Source: Nitratireductor sp. XY-223 | Lineage (GTDB): Bacteria > Pseudomonadota > Alphaproteobacteria > Rhizobiales > Rhizobiaceae | DNA length: 64,000 bases | Direction of reading: 5' to 3' | NCBI RefSeq assembly: GCF_004959855.1 | Contig: NZ_SPNT01000005.1 | Coordinates: forward strand, 310,001-374,000 | Notes under the pieces: model-generated | Seen by the model: only the letters and a program-made list of their open reading frames with translations | What the model was told of the DNA's origin: nothing | The model's database searches: none | In this document: positions 43,122 to 52,567 of the stretch, piece by piece | Layout: each line of letters opens with the position of its first letter | Position numbering within the stretch: the first letter of the stretch is position 1 | Program-made: the position numbers and the translations under genes

Positions 43122-44149
43122 TGGCGAGCGAGGCTAGCATGAGCGCCGAAAGCACCATCAATCTGTCGGACCGGCTCAAACGCCTGTTCATCCGCCTCGG
43201 CATCCTGCCGTTCCTGCTGGTGATCGCGGTCATCGTGTTTTCGCTGATGTCGGACAATTTCCTGACCGGCCGCAACCTGATGAACGTGCTGCGCCAGTCG
43301 GTGTACCTGACCATCGTGTCGCTCGGCCAGATGCTGGCGCTCTTGACCGGCGGCTTCGACCTTTCGGTGGGCACGATCGTCGCGCTGTCCTCGGTCGTCG
43401 GCGCGCTGGCGATGGCGACGGCCTTCGCGGCCATGCCGGAGCTGGTGTGGCTGGCCATCATCATCGGCTGCGTCGCCGGCATCCTCGCCGGAACCATGAT
43501 CGGCGTCGTCAACGGCATCGGCGTGTCGCTGTTCAACGTTTCGCCCTTCATGATGTCGCTCGGCATGGCCTCGGTCGGCTTCGGCATCGCGCTTTATCTC
43601 ACCGGCGGCGTTCCGGTCTACGGCATGCCGCAGCAATTCGGCGACATCTTCGGCTTCGGCGCGCTTTTCGGCATACCCGTGCCGGTCTATGTCGCGGCGA
43701 TCATCATCCTGTGCCTTTACCTTTTCCTCAACTGGACGCCGTTCGGGCGCTACTTCTACGCGGTCGGCGGCAATATCAAGGCGGCGGGCCTGTCGGGCAT
43801 CAGCACCCGCGCCACGCTGTTCTGGACCTATGTGTTCTGCGCGGCGCTGGCGGCTGTTGCCGGCATGCTGCTCACGGCGCGGCTGGACACGGGCGAGGCC
43901 AACATCGGCGCGTCGATGCCGCTTGAATCGATTGCCGCCTGTGTGATCGCCGGCGTCAGCCTGCGCGGCGGTGTCGGGCGGGTCGAGAATGTCGTCCTCG
44001 GCGCGCTGTTCATCGGTCTGGTGCAGAACGGCATGAACCTGGCACGCATCGAATCCTACCTGCAGACGGTCGTCCTCGGGGCGCTCCTGATCCTGGCGGT
44101 CATCGCCGACCAGATCAGGCTGCGCTACGTGGCGTCCCTCAAGCGCTGA
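43121..44149 (+). CDS. sugar-type ABC permease (RbsC-like)
   Basis: A 342-residue inner-membrane permease with about nine hydrophobic segments. It matches the RbsC family by 'LLTGGFDLSVGTIVALSSVV' and 'GRYFYAVGGNIKAAGLSGI'. It probably acts as a homodimer with the double ATPase and the TorT-like receptor. The start was taken at 43121, overlapping the ATPase stop by one base; an earlier frame covers the ATPase C-terminus only. Confidence 0.9.
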   Translation: MASEASMSAESTINLSDRLKRLFIRLGILPFLLVIAVIVFSLMSDNFLTGRNLMNVLRQSVYLTIVSLGQMLALLTGGFDLSVGTIVALSSVVGALAMATAFAAMPELVWLAIIIGCVAGILAGTMIGVVNGIGVSLFNVSPFMMSLGMASVGFGIALYLTGGVPVYGMPQQFGDIFGFGALFGIPVPVYVAAIIILCLYLFLNWTPFGRYFYAVGGNIKAAGLSGISTRATLFWTYVFCAALAAVAGMLLTARLDTGEANIGASMPLESIAACVIAGVSLRGGVGRVENVVLGALFIGLVQNGMNLARIESYLQTVVLGALLILAVIADQIRLRYVASLKR

Positions 44150-44163
44150 ACCGGAGGCACTTT

Positions 44164-44892
44164 ATGTCGGTCGATATCAACTGCGACATGGGCGAGAGCT
44201 TCGGCATCTACCGGGTGGGTGACGACGAGGCGATCATGCCGCACATCACCCAGGCGAACATCGCCTGCGGCTTCCACGGTTCCGATCCCAACCACATGCG
44301 CGCCTCGATCGAGCTGGCGCGGCGGCACGGGGTCAAGATCGGGGCGCATTTCTCGCTGCCGGATCTAGCAGGCTTCGGCCGTCGCGAGATGACGATCGAG
44401 CGCGGAGAGATGGCCAATATCATCATCTACCAGATCGGCGCGCTCAAGGGGTTCCTCGATGTCGCGGGCATCCCGCTCAGCCACCTGAAGCCGCACGGCG
44501 CGCTCTACGGAATGGCGGCGAGCCGGGAGCATATCGCCCACGCCGTCGCCGACGCCGCGGAGCATTTCAGGGTGCCGCTGCTCGGCCTTGCCGGCACGCT
44601 GCACGAGGAGATCTACACCGCGCGCGGGCTTGAGTTCCGGGCGGAATTCTTTTCCGATCTCGAATATGACGATGAGGGCCGGCTGATCATCACCCGCCAG
44701 CACGAGGCCGTGGACCCGGACTTCGCCGCGCAACGGACCGTGCGGGCCGTGACGGAAGGCCAGGTGCGTTCCGTCAACGGCACGGACCTTCCGGTGCGGG
44801 TGCAGACCGTCTGCGTCCACTCCGACACGCCGAATGCCGCGGCGGTGGCACGCGCCGTCCGCGTGGCGCTCGAACCCTTTCTTGCCGCCTGA
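44164..44892 (+). CDS. pxpA: 5-oxoprolinase subunit A / LamB-YcsF family protein
   Basis: A 242-residue LamB/YcsF-family protein ('DINCDMGESFGIY' at the start, 'ANIACGFHGSDP', 'LKPHGALYG'). In other bacteria it acts with PxpB and PxpC as an ATP-dependent 5-oxoprolinase, opening pyroglutamate to glutamate. A GGAGG ribosome site precedes the ATG. The gene follows the importer and precedes biotin-enzyme subunits, so the real substrate may be another lactam. Confidence 0.9.
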   Translation: MSVDINCDMGESFGIYRVGDDEAIMPHITQANIACGFHGSDPNHMRASIELARRHGVKIGAHFSLPDLAGFGRREMTIERGEMANIIIYQIGALKGFLDVAGIPLSHLKPHGALYGMAASREHIAHAVADAAEHFRVPLLGLAGTLHEEIYTARGLEFRAEFFSDLEYDDEGRLIITRQHEAVDPDFAAQRTVRAVTEGQVRSVNGTDLPVRVQTVCVHSDTPNAAAVARAVRVALEPFLAA

Positions 44893-44923
44893 CCGGCAAG
44901 CCGAAACAGGACTGGAGAATTTC

Positions 44924-45166
44924 ATGGCAAAACAGGAAATCCGCTCACCGCTTCCCGGCACGTTCTACCGCAAGCCGGCGCCAGACCAGCCGGAATTCAA
45001 GGCGCCGGGCGACCCTGTCGCCAAGGGCGACGTGATCGGGCTCGTGGAGGTGATGAAGTCCTTCCATGAAATCCGGTCCGACTTCGAGGGCACCCTGGCG
45101 GGCTTCCTGGTGGACAATGAGGACGCTGTCACGCCCGGACAGGTTCTGGCCGAGATCGAAAGCTGA
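44924..45166 (+). CDS. small biotin carboxyl carrier protein
   Basis: An 80-residue stand-alone biotinyl domain. The biotin-accepting Lys is K45 in 'EVMKSF', a variant of the common AMKM motif, and the hammerhead-fold Pro/Gly turns are present. It lacks the N-terminal linker of fatty-acid AccB, so it is a dedicated carrier for the adjacent biotin carboxylase. It ends 10 bp before that gene. Confidence 0.88.
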   Translation: MAKQEIRSPLPGTFYRKPAPDQPEFKAPGDPVAKGDVIGLVEVMKSFHEIRSDFEGTLAGFLVDNEDAVTPGQVLAEIES

Positions 45167-45176
45167 GGATGCCGCC

Positions 45177-46565
45177 ATGCCGATCGGAAAACTGCTGATT
45201 GCCAATCGCGGCGAGATCGCCGTACGGATCAACCGGGCCGCCCGCGAACTCGGCATCCGCACCGTCCAGGTGCACAGTGCCGCCGACGCGGATTCGCTGG
45301 CCGTGGAGATGGCCGACGAGGCCGTCGACATCGGCCCGCCGGCGGCGGCGAAATCCTACCTGAATGTCGCGGCCATTCTCGAGGCCGCACGCAAGACAGG
45401 CGCCGATGCCGTTCACCCCGGCTACGGCTTCCTTGCAGAAAACGCCGAATTCGCCGACGCGGTCGAAACCGCCGGCATGGTCTTCGTCGGTCCGCGTGGC
45501 GAGACCATCCGCCGCATGGGCGACAAGGCCAGCGCCAGGCAGGCGGCGAAGGAGGCGGGCGTTCCGACCGTGCCCGGCAGCGACGGCCTGTTGAGCGATC
45601 CCGGCGCCGCCAGGACGGTCGCCGACCGTATCGGCTACCCGGTGATGATCAAGGCGACGGCCGGCGGCGGCGGCCGCGGCATCCGTATCGCGCAAAACGG
45701 CGATGAGCTCGACACGCTTGCCCCGCAGGCGGCGTCCGAGGCCAGCGCCGCCTTCGGCGATGGCGGGCTCTATCTCGAAAAGGTCATCGAGCGGGCGCGC
45801 CACATCGAGGTCCAGATCCTCGGCGACGGCAACAATGTCGTGCATCTGTTCGAGCGCGAATGCTCGCTGCAGCGCCGGCGCCAGAAGGTCTGGGAGGAAG
45901 CGCCCTCCCCGGCCCTGGATGCCGAGACGCGGCAGGCCCTTTGCGACTCCGCTGTGCGGCTGGCGCAATCCGTCGGTTACCGCGGCGCCGGCACCATCGA
46001 ATATCTCTACGACGATGTGAGCGGCGCTTTCTATTTCATCGAGATGAACACCCGCATCCAGGTCGAGCATCCGGTGACCGAGGAGATCACCGGCGTCGAC
46101 CTGGTCGCCGAAATGATCCGCATCGCCGGCGGCGCGCCGCTCTCGATTGCCCAGGCGGATCTCGCCATCAGCGGCCACGCGATCGAGGTGCGGATCAATG
46201 CCGAGGACCCGGCCAACAACTTCATGCCGTTTCCGGGCGTTGTCGCCGATTTCCGCTTTCCAGGCGGTCCGGGCGTGCGCTTCGATCACATGCTCTATCC
46301 CGGCTACCAGATCCCGCCCTTCTACGATTCGCTGCTCGGCAAGCTGATCGTGCGGGGCGAGAGCCGCGAACAGGCGATCGCCCGCCTTCAGCGTGCCGTG
46401 TCCGAGTTCCGCATCGACGGGCTGAAGACGACGGCGCCGCTGTTTTCGGCGCTCGCCGGGGATGCCGCGGTCCGGTCCGGTGCCGTCCATACCGGATGGC
46501 TGGAGCCGTGGCTTGAGGAAAACGGCGCCGGACTGGCGCAGAACGAAGGAGGCCTGGCGGCATGA
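45177..46565 (+). CDS. biotin carboxylase subunit (AccC-like)
   Basis: A 462-residue ATP-grasp biotin carboxylase. The order is the usual 'LLIANRGEIAVR' at the N-terminus, Gly-rich loop 'KATAGGGGRGIR' near residue 160, and 'NTRIQVEHPVTEEITG' near residue 290. It charges the small carrier protein with CO2 from bicarbonate using ATP. It is followed (4-bp overlap) by PxpB- and PxpC-like subunits, which are related to the carboxyltransferase part of urea carboxylase. The set may form a split biotin-dependent carboxylase distinct from acetyl-CoA carboxylase. Confidence 0.88.
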   Translation: MPIGKLLIANRGEIAVRINRAARELGIRTVQVHSAADADSLAVEMADEAVDIGPPAAAKSYLNVAAILEAARKTGADAVHPGYGFLAENAEFADAVETAGMVFVGPRGETIRRMGDKASARQAAKEAGVPTVPGSDGLLSDPGAARTVADRIGYPVMIKATAGGGGRGIRIAQNGDELDTLAPQAASEASAAFGDGGLYLEKVIERARHIEVQILGDGNNVVHLFERECSLQRRRQKVWEEAPSPALDAETRQALCDSAVRLAQSVGYRGAGTIEYLYDDVSGAFYFIEMNTRIQVEHPVTEEITGVDLVAEMIRIAGGAPLSIAQADLAISGHAIEVRINAEDPANNFMPFPGVVADFRFPGGPGVRFDHMLYPGYQIPPFYDSLLGKLIVRGESREQAIARLQRAVSEFRIDGLKTTAPLFSALAGDAAVRSGAVHTGWLEPWLEENGAGLAQNEGGLAA

Positions 46566-47437
46566 CATCGCGATATTCATTCGGCGGCGACGAGCACATC
46601 TTCGTGGAGGTCAGCGAGGACATGTCGCTGGAGGCCTTCTTCAAGAGCCTGTCGATCACCAATTCGGTGCGCGAGGCGCAGATCAGGGGCGTCACCGAAA
46701 TCTGCCCCGCCAACGCCTCGTTCCAGATCAAGTTCGATCCGGACGTCATCCATCCCGACGACCTGATGACCGAATTGAAGCGGATCGAAGAGACGGCGGA
46801 GCACGCCGAGGCCGTGCTGGCGACCCGCATTATCGAGATTCCCGTCCACTACCAGGACCCGTGGACCAACGAGACCCTGATGCGGTTCCGCGAACGGCAC
46901 CAGGATCCGGAATCCACCGATATCGAATACGCGGCACGGATCAACGGCTTTGCCGATGTCAGCGAATTCATCGCCGCGCATTCCGGCTCGCCCTGGTTCG
47001 TTTCCATGGTCGGCTTCGTCGCCGGCCTGCCGTTCCTCTACCAGATGGTCGACCGGCCGCGGCAAATCCAGGTGCCGAAATATCTGCGCCCGCGCACCGA
47101 CACGCCGAAACTGACGGTCGGCTACGGCGGCTGTTTCTCCTGCATCTATTCGGTGCGCGGCGCCGGCGGCTACCAGATGTTCGGGATCACGCCCATGCCG
47201 ATCTACGATCCGGCGCAAAAGGTCTCGTATCTCAAGGACTTCATGGTGTTCTTCAAACCCGGCGACATCGTCAAATGGAAGCCGATCAGCCGCGAGGAAT
47301 ACGACCGGGACGTCGCCGATGTCGAGGCGGGGCGCTTCATGCCGCGCATGAAAGACGTCGTCTTTTCCCTCGAAGCGTTCAACCGGGATATCGACGGAAC
47401 CAACGCAAAACTGCTGGAGGCGCTCAATGTCCGTTAA
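46562..47437 (+). CDS. pxpB: 5-oxoprolinase subunit B / KipI-like (AHS1) protein
   Basis: A 291-residue protein of the KipI/AHS1 family ('FGGDEHIFVEVSEDMSLEA' pattern; the cyclophilin-like core 'YGGCFSCIYSVRGAGGYQMFGITPMPIYD'). AHS1 and AHS2 domains form the PxpB/PxpC pair of 5-oxoprolinase and also the carboxyltransferase half of urea carboxylase. It is longer than B. subtilis KipI by an N-terminal extension. It overlaps the biotin carboxylase by 4 bp and PxpC by 11 bp, implying a stoichiometric complex. Confidence 0.88.
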   Translation: MTSRYSFGGDEHIFVEVSEDMSLEAFFKSLSITNSVREAQIRGVTEICPANASFQIKFDPDVIHPDDLMTELKRIEETAEHAEAVLATRIIEIPVHYQDPWTNETLMRFRERHQDPESTDIEYAARINGFADVSEFIAAHSGSPWFVSMVGFVAGLPFLYQMVDRPRQIQVPKYLRPRTDTPKLTVGYGGCFSCIYSVRGAGGYQMFGITPMPIYDPAQKVSYLKDFMVFFKPGDIVKWKPISREEYDRDVADVEAGRFMPRMKDVVFSLEAFNRDIDGTNAKLLEALNVR

Positions 47438-48401
47438 AGTCCTTTCCCCCGGGCTCATGACCACCATCCAGGACATGGGGCGGCCCGGCTACTATCATCT
47501 CGGTATCCCAATCGGCGGCGCCATGGACCGGATGGCCCTCAGGACCGCCAACCTGCTGGTCGGCAATGACGAGGGCGCTGCCGGGCTCGAAGCGGTGTTC
47601 ACCGGGCCGGAGCTGGAATTCACCGGCGATGCCGTCGTCGCCGTGACCGGCGCCGACCTGCCACCGAAACTGGACGGCGAGACCATGGAGTGCTGGACAT
47701 CCTTTGCGGTGAAGTCCGGCCAGGTGCTTTCGTTCGACTATCTGCGCTCGGGCGCGCGCGCCTATATCGCGATCTCCGGCGGCATCGACACGCCGCCGGC
47801 GCTCGGCAGCCGCTCCACCTACGCCATCGGGGCGCTGGGCGGCGTCGACGGCCGCGCGCTGCAGGCCGACGACGTGCTGCCGCTCGGTCCGTCAGCGGGA
47901 TCCGCCGCGGGACGCTCCGTTCCGCAAGACCTGCGCCGCACGCCAGGCAACCCGGCCGAGCTGCGGGTGCTGCCGGGGCTCTACTGGCATCGCATCACCG
48001 AGGATTCGGGCCAGCGCTTCTTCGACGAGACCTGGAAGGTCGCCGGCGAGGCCGACCGCATGGGCTACCGTTTCCAGGGCGGAACGCCCCTCGATTTCAT
48101 CGGGCGCGAACCGCCCTTCGGCGCCGGCTCCGACCCGTCGAACATCACCGACGCCTGCTATCCCTACGGTTCGATCCAGGTGCCCGGCGGCACCGAGCCC
48201 ATCGTGCTGCACCGGGACGCCGTCTCCGGCGGCGGCTATTTCATGATCGGCACCGTGATTTCCGCCGACATGGACCTGATCGGCCAGTTGCAGCCGAACA
48301 CGCCAGCGCGGTTCGTGCGCACCGACATGCACGGCGCCCTCGCCGCGCGGCAGGACCGGGCGCGCATGCTCGCATCCGTCAGGGAGGTTCTCGCACCGTG
48401 A
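47427..48401 (+). CDS. pxpC: 5-oxoprolinase subunit C / KipA-like (AHS2) protein
   Basis: A 324-residue AHS2/KipA family protein ('GLMTTIQDMGRPGYYHLGIP', 'AYIAISGGIDTPPALGSRSTY'), annotated in databases as a biotin-dependent carboxyltransferase-like protein. It pairs with PxpB. The presence of a carrier protein and a biotin carboxylase in the same operon makes a true carboxyltransferase role possible here. Its stop overlaps the aminotransferase GTG by 4 bp. Confidence 0.88.
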   Translation: MSVKVLSPGLMTTIQDMGRPGYYHLGIPIGGAMDRMALRTANLLVGNDEGAAGLEAVFTGPELEFTGDAVVAVTGADLPPKLDGETMECWTSFAVKSGQVLSFDYLRSGARAYIAISGGIDTPPALGSRSTYAIGALGGVDGRALQADDVLPLGPSAGSAAGRSVPQDLRRTPGNPAELRVLPGLYWHRITEDSGQRFFDETWKVAGEADRMGYRFQGGTPLDFIGREPPFGAGSDPSNITDACYPYGSIQVPGGTEPIVLHRDAVSGGGYFMIGTVISADMDLIGQLQPNTPARFVRTDMHGALAARQDRARMLASVREVLAP

Positions 48402-49714
48402 CCGCCGCATTGAACTCCAGGCTCGCTGAGCGACGTAGCGCGGCCCTGTCCCGCGGTGTCGGCACCATGACCGGCGTCTATGCCGAGCGTGCCAGCAACG
48501 CCGAGATATGGGACGTCGAGGGGCGCCGCTATATCGACTTCGCCTCAGGGATCGCGGTGGTCAATACCGGCCATTGCCATCCGCGCATCGTCGAGGCGGC
48601 GCGCGCGCAGCTCGAACGGTTCACCCATACCTGCCACCAGGTGGTGCCTTACGAGAACTACGTGGCGCTCGCCGAACGGCTGAACGCGCTCGTTCCAGGA
48701 CCGGGCGAGAAAAAGACCGTCTTTCTCACAACCGGCGCCGAGGCTGTGGAAAATGCCGTCAAGATCGCCCGCGCGGCCACCGGCCGTTCAGCCGTCATCG
48801 CCTTCAGCGGCGGTTTTCACGGGCGCACCTTCATGGGCATGTCGCTGACCGGAAAGGTGTTTCCCTACAAGGCCGGTTTCGGCGCCATGTCCGGCGACGT
48901 TTTCCACGCGCCCTTCCCGATCCCGCTGCACGGCATTACGGCCGAAGATTCACTTGCCGCGCTCGAGCAGATCTTCAAGAGCGATGTCGATCCGGGACGT
49001 GTCGCGGCGATCATCCTGGAGCCGGTGCAGGGCGAAGGCGGATTCTACCCCGCGCCACCGGAATTCATGACGGCGCTGCGCGAATTGTGCGACCGGCACA
49101 GCATCCTGCTGATCGCCGACGAGGTGCAGACCGGCTTTGCCCGCACGGGCCGCCTGTTCGCCATGGAGCACCACGACGTCGCCCCGGACCTGACGACCAT
49201 GGCCAAGAGTCTTGCCGGCGGCTTCCCGCTGGCCGCGGTCACCGGCCGCGCCGAACTCATGGATGCGCCGCACGCGGGCGGTCTCGGCGGCACCTATGGC
49301 GGCAATCCGCTCGGCATCGCGGCCGCGCATGCCGTCCTCGACATTATCGAGGAAGAAGGTCTGTGCGAACGCGCGGAGCGCCTCGGCGCCTGCCTCAAGC
49401 AGCGCATCGGCGGTCTTCGCGACGTCGTGCCGGAGATCGTCGACATTCGCGGCCCCGGATTCATGAACGCGGTGGAATTCAACGTTCCGGGCAGCGGTGC
49501 GCCCGATCCGGAATTCGCCAACACCGTGCGCGCCAAGGCACTGGAAAACGGGCTTATCCTGCTGACCTGCGGGGTGCGGGCCAATGTCATCCGCTTCCTG
49601 GCGCCGATTACGATCGAGGAGTCGGTGTTCGCACAAGCCCTCGACATTCTCGAAGACGCCCTTCTCGCCAGCCGCGAGGCCCATCAGGGCAAAGAGGCCG
49701 CACTGGCCTCATAG
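48398..49714 (+). CDS. gabT: class III 4-aminobutyrate-type aminotransferase
   Basis: A 438-residue PLP enzyme of the omega-amino-acid aminotransferase family. It shows 'DFASGIAVVNTGHCHP' near the start, 'LLIADEVQTGFARTGR' around the cofactor Asp, and the Schiff-base Lys in 'TTMAKSLAGGFPL'. GABA transaminases convert GABA and 2-oxoglutarate to succinate semialdehyde and glutamate. It starts at GTG overlapping pxpC by 4 bp, so it belongs to the lactam/amide operon. That would fit a ring-opened omega-amino acid as its substrate. Confidence 0.88.
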   Translation: MTAALNSRLAERRSAALSRGVGTMTGVYAERASNAEIWDVEGRRYIDFASGIAVVNTGHCHPRIVEAARAQLERFTHTCHQVVPYENYVALAERLNALVPGPGEKKTVFLTTGAEAVENAVKIARAATGRSAVIAFSGGFHGRTFMGMSLTGKVFPYKAGFGAMSGDVFHAPFPIPLHGITAEDSLAALEQIFKSDVDPGRVAAIILEPVQGEGGFYPAPPEFMTALRELCDRHSILLIADEVQTGFARTGRLFAMEHHDVAPDLTTMAKSLAGGFPLAAVTGRAELMDAPHAGGLGGTYGGNPLGIAAAHAVLDIIEEEGLCERAERLGACLKQRIGGLRDVVPEIVDIRGPGFMNAVEFNVPGSGAPDPEFANTVRAKALENGLILLTCGVRANVIRFLAPITIEESVFAQALDILEDALLASREAHQGKEAALAS

Positions 49715-49735
49715 CATTTGCGACAAAAAGGAGCG

Positions 49736-49758
49736 GGTGCTAAACGGGAGCACCTTTT
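49736..49758 (+). terminator. probable terminator between gabT and bioB
   Basis: Stem GGTGCT/AGCACC with a 7-nt loop followed directly by TTTT. It separates the lactam operon from the biotin operon, though read-through is possible because only 66 bp lie between the genes. No BioR-type palindrome was seen here. Confidence 0.6.
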
Positions 49759-49779
49759 GCAACAAGGCGATACGACCCA

Positions 49780-50772
49780 ATGAGTGAAACAGCCGCAAAA
49801 ACATGGTCTCGCGAGGAAGCGGAGGCGATCTACCACCTGCCGTTCAACGACCTGATCTTCCAGGCGCAGACGGTGCATCGCCAGCATTTCGACCCGAACC
49901 GGGTTCAAAAGAGCCAGCTTTTGAGCATTAAGACCGGCGGCTGCCCGGAAGACTGCGGTTATTGCAGCCAGTCGGCGCATCACAAGACCGGATTGACGGC
50001 GTCGAAGCTGATCGAGGTCGAACGGGTGCTGGCGGAGGCGCGCCGCGCCAGGGATGCCGGCTCCACCCGCTACTGCATGGGCGCCGCCTGGCGCAACCCG
50101 AAACCGCGCGACATGCCGGCGCTGGTGGCCATGATCGAGGGCGTCAAGGCCATGGGCATGGAAACCTGCATGACGCTCGGCATGCTGACGCCGGAACAGG
50201 CGCTTGAACTGAAGGGCGCGGGGCTCGACTACTACAACCACAATCTCGACACGTCCGAGCGCCACTACAGCGAGATCATCACCACCCGGACCTATGCGGA
50301 CCGGCTCGACACGCTCGCCAATGTGCGCGATGCCGGCATGAAGATCTGTTCGGGCGGCATTTTGGGCATGGGCGAGAAGGCGCAGGATCGCATCGACATG
50401 CTGGTAACGCTCGCCAACCTGCCGGAACCGCCGGAAAGCGTTCCGATCAACATGCTGATCCCCATCGAGGGCACGCCGCTGGAAAACGCCGAGCCGATCG
50501 ATCCGCTGGAATTCGTCCGCACCATCGCGCTTGCCCGCATCATGATGCCGCAAAGCCATGTGCGGCTTTCGGCCGGCCGCACGGAAATGTCCGACGAGAC
50601 CCAGGCGCTGTGCTTCCTTGCCGGCGCCAACTCGATCTTCAGCGGCGACACGCTGCTGACGGCGGACAATCCGGAAGACGACGCGGATACGGTGCTGTTC
50701 CGCAAGCTCGGCCTTCAGCCGGAGGCCGCGCAGGTGCAGGAGGAACCCGTCAGCAATGTTGCAGCGGAATGA
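49780..50772 (+). CDS. bioB: biotin synthase
   Basis: A 330-residue radical SAM enzyme that inserts sulfur into dethiobiotin to make biotin. The SAM-binding [4Fe-4S] motif is the Cys-x3-Cys-x2-Cys of '[11 protein letters not shown]' near residue 53. The other conserved segments, 'YYNHNLDTS' and 'RLSAGRTEM' (the Arg ligand of the [2Fe-2S] cluster), are present. It is first of five biotin genes and its end overlaps bioF by 17 bp. The ribosome site is weak. Confidence 0.95.
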   Translation: MSETAAKTWSREEAEAIYHLPFNDLIFQAQTVHRQHFDPNRVQKSQLLSIKTGGCPEDCGYCSQSAHHKTGLTASKLIEVERVLAEARRARDAGSTRYCMGAAWRNPKPRDMPALVAMIEGVKAMGMETCMTLGMLTPEQALELKGAGLDYYNHNLDTSERHYSEIITTRTYADRLDTLANVRDAGMKICSGGILGMGEKAQDRIDMLVTLANLPEPPESVPINMLIPIEGTPLENAEPIDPLEFVRTIALARIMMPQSHVRLSAGRTEMSDETQALCFLAGANSIFSGDTLLTADNPEDDADTVLFRKLGLQPEAAQVQEEPVSNVAAE

Positions 50773-51913
50773 AGATGCCGGCCACCTGACGCGCTACGAG
50801 ACCACGCTGCGGCGCCTGGCCGGGCGCGGACGGCTTCGCGGCCTTTCCGAAAGCGGCGGCATCGATTTCTCCTCGAACGACTATCTCGGGCTTGCCGGCG
50901 ACGGCCGCGTTGCCGAAGCCCTGCAGGCGGCGATCGCGCGGGGCGTACCAATTGGCGCAGGAGGTTCGCGCCTTCTGCGCGGCAACGATCCGGAGCACCT
51001 GGCGCTCGAAGCGGAGGCCGCGGCGTTTTTCGGCGCGCAAAGGGCGCTCTATTTCGGCAGCGGCTTCGTGGCCAATTACGCACTGCTCGCCTGCCTGCCG
51101 CATCGAGCCGATCTCGTCGTCCTTGACGACCTTGTCCATGCCAGCTGTCACGACGGTGCGGGCGCAACCCGCGCGGAAGTGGCCTTTGCCCGGCACAACG
51201 ATGCGAACGCATTCGAGGACGCGATCCTTGCATGGCGCAAGCGCGGCGGCACCGGGTGCCCATGGCTCGTGGTCGAGAGCCTCTACAGCATGGATGGCGA
51301 CCGCGCGCCGCTGGATGCGCTGATTGACGTTGCCGACAGGCATGACGGCTTCCTCATTGTCGACGAGGCCCATGCCACCGGCGTCTTCGGGCCGGACGGG
51401 CGCGGCCTTGCGGCCGATTTCGAAGGCCGGGACAATGTCGTCGTCGTTCATACCTGCGGCAAGGCTCTGGGTGCCTCCGGGGCGCTTGTGTGCCTGTCGC
51501 CAGTGCTTGCCGACTATCTCGTCAACCGAAGCCGGCCCTTCATCTACGCAACCGCGCCCTCACCGCTGATGGCCGCGGCGGTGCGCGAAGCACTGCAGGT
51601 CCTGAAAGACGAACCGCAGCGCCGGGACAGGCTGAACGGGATGATGTCGCAGATGGCCCAAGGGCTCGCCGCACTCGGGCGTCCGTCAACCGGATCGCAA
51701 ATCCAGCCGGTGATCATCGGCGATGCAGAGGCGACGATGGGCTGCGCCGCCGCATTGCAGGCACGCGGTTACGACATTCGCGGCATCCGGCCGCCCACCG
51801 TTCCGGAGGGCACGTCGCGGCTGCGCATCTCGCTGACCCTGAATGCGGACGAGGCGGCGGTCGCCGGCCTGCTTTCGGCGCTTGCCGAAACTCTTGACGG
51901 GCCGGGCCGATGA
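50756..51913 (+). CDS. bioF: 8-amino-7-oxononanoate synthase
   Basis: A 385-residue PLP-dependent alpha-oxoamine synthase joining pimeloyl thioester and alanine. Visible are '[12 protein letters not shown]' at the N-terminus, '[13 protein letters not shown]', '[16 protein letters not shown]' and the Schiff-base Lys in '[12 protein letters not shown]'. It overlaps bioB by 17 bp and bioD by 4 bp. Confidence 0.94.
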   Translation: MLQRNEDAGHLTRYETTLRRLAGRGRLRGLSESGGIDFSSNDYLGLAGDGRVAEALQAAIARGVPIGAGGSRLLRGNDPEHLALEAEAAAFFGAQRALYFGSGFVANYALLACLPHRADLVVLDDLVHASCHDGAGATRAEVAFARHNDANAFEDAILAWRKRGGTGCPWLVVESLYSMDGDRAPLDALIDVADRHDGFLIVDEAHATGVFGPDGRGLAADFEGRDNVVVVHTCGKALGASGALVCLSPVLADYLVNRSRPFIYATAPSPLMAAAVREALQVLKDEPQRRDRLNGMMSQMAQGLAALGRPSTGSQIQPVIIGDAEATMGCAAALQARGYDIRGIRPPTVPEGTSRLRISLTLNADEAAVAGLLSALAETLDGPGR

Positions 51914-52536
51914 CCAGGATCGTCGTCCTCGGAACCGACACGGATATCGGCAAGACGGTGTTTGCCGCCGGGCTGACAGCGGCGCTCGGCGCCTCCTACT
52001 GGAAACCGGTCCAGTCCGGCCTCGACGGCGATACGGATGCGCAGACCGTGCAGCGGCTCGCCGAACTGCCCGCTGAACGCGTGTTACCGGAAACCTACCG
52101 GCTGAACAGCCCACTCTCCCCGCACCGCTCGGCGGAGATAGACGGCGTTGAAATCGATCCGGAGAGGCTGACACCGCCGGATATCGAAGGACCGCTTGTG
52201 ATCGAGGGCGCCGGCGGCGTGCTGGTTCCGCTCACACGTGAAACGCTTTACGCGGATGTCATTGCCCGGTGGAACCTGCCGGCCGTGCTTGTCGGGCGCA
52301 CCGCGCTCGGCGCGATCAACCACGCGCTCTTGTCCATCGAAGCGCTGCGCGCGCGCGGCGTTTCCCTCCTGGGGATCGCCTTTGTGGGCGAAGAGATCGC
52401 CGACACGCAGGCGACAATCGCCGAGATGGGCAGGATCCGCCAGCTCGGCCGGCTGCCGGTGCTCGATCCGCTGGCTCCCGACACGCTGCAATCGGCCTTT
52501 GCGCAGGCATTCAACGCGGATGATTTCCGCGCCTGA
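51910..52536 (+). CDS. bioD: dethiobiotin synthetase
   Basis: A 208-residue ATP-dependent enzyme closing the ureido ring of biotin. The P-loop GTDTDIGKT (residues 8-16), 'YWKPVQSG' and '[10 protein letters not shown]' are family hallmarks. It overlaps bioF by an ATGA and precedes bioA by 31 bp. Confidence 0.94.
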   Translation: MTRIVVLGTDTDIGKTVFAAGLTAALGASYWKPVQSGLDGDTDAQTVQRLAELPAERVLPETYRLNSPLSPHRSAEIDGVEIDPERLTPPDIEGPLVIEGAGGVLVPLTRETLYADVIARWNLPAVLVGRTALGAINHALLSIEALRARGVSLLGIAFVGEEIADTQATIAEMGRIRQLGRLPVLDPLAPDTLQSAFAQAFNADDFRA

Positions 52537-52567
52537 TCGCAGCAGCGAACGCGCATGAGGAAGACCC

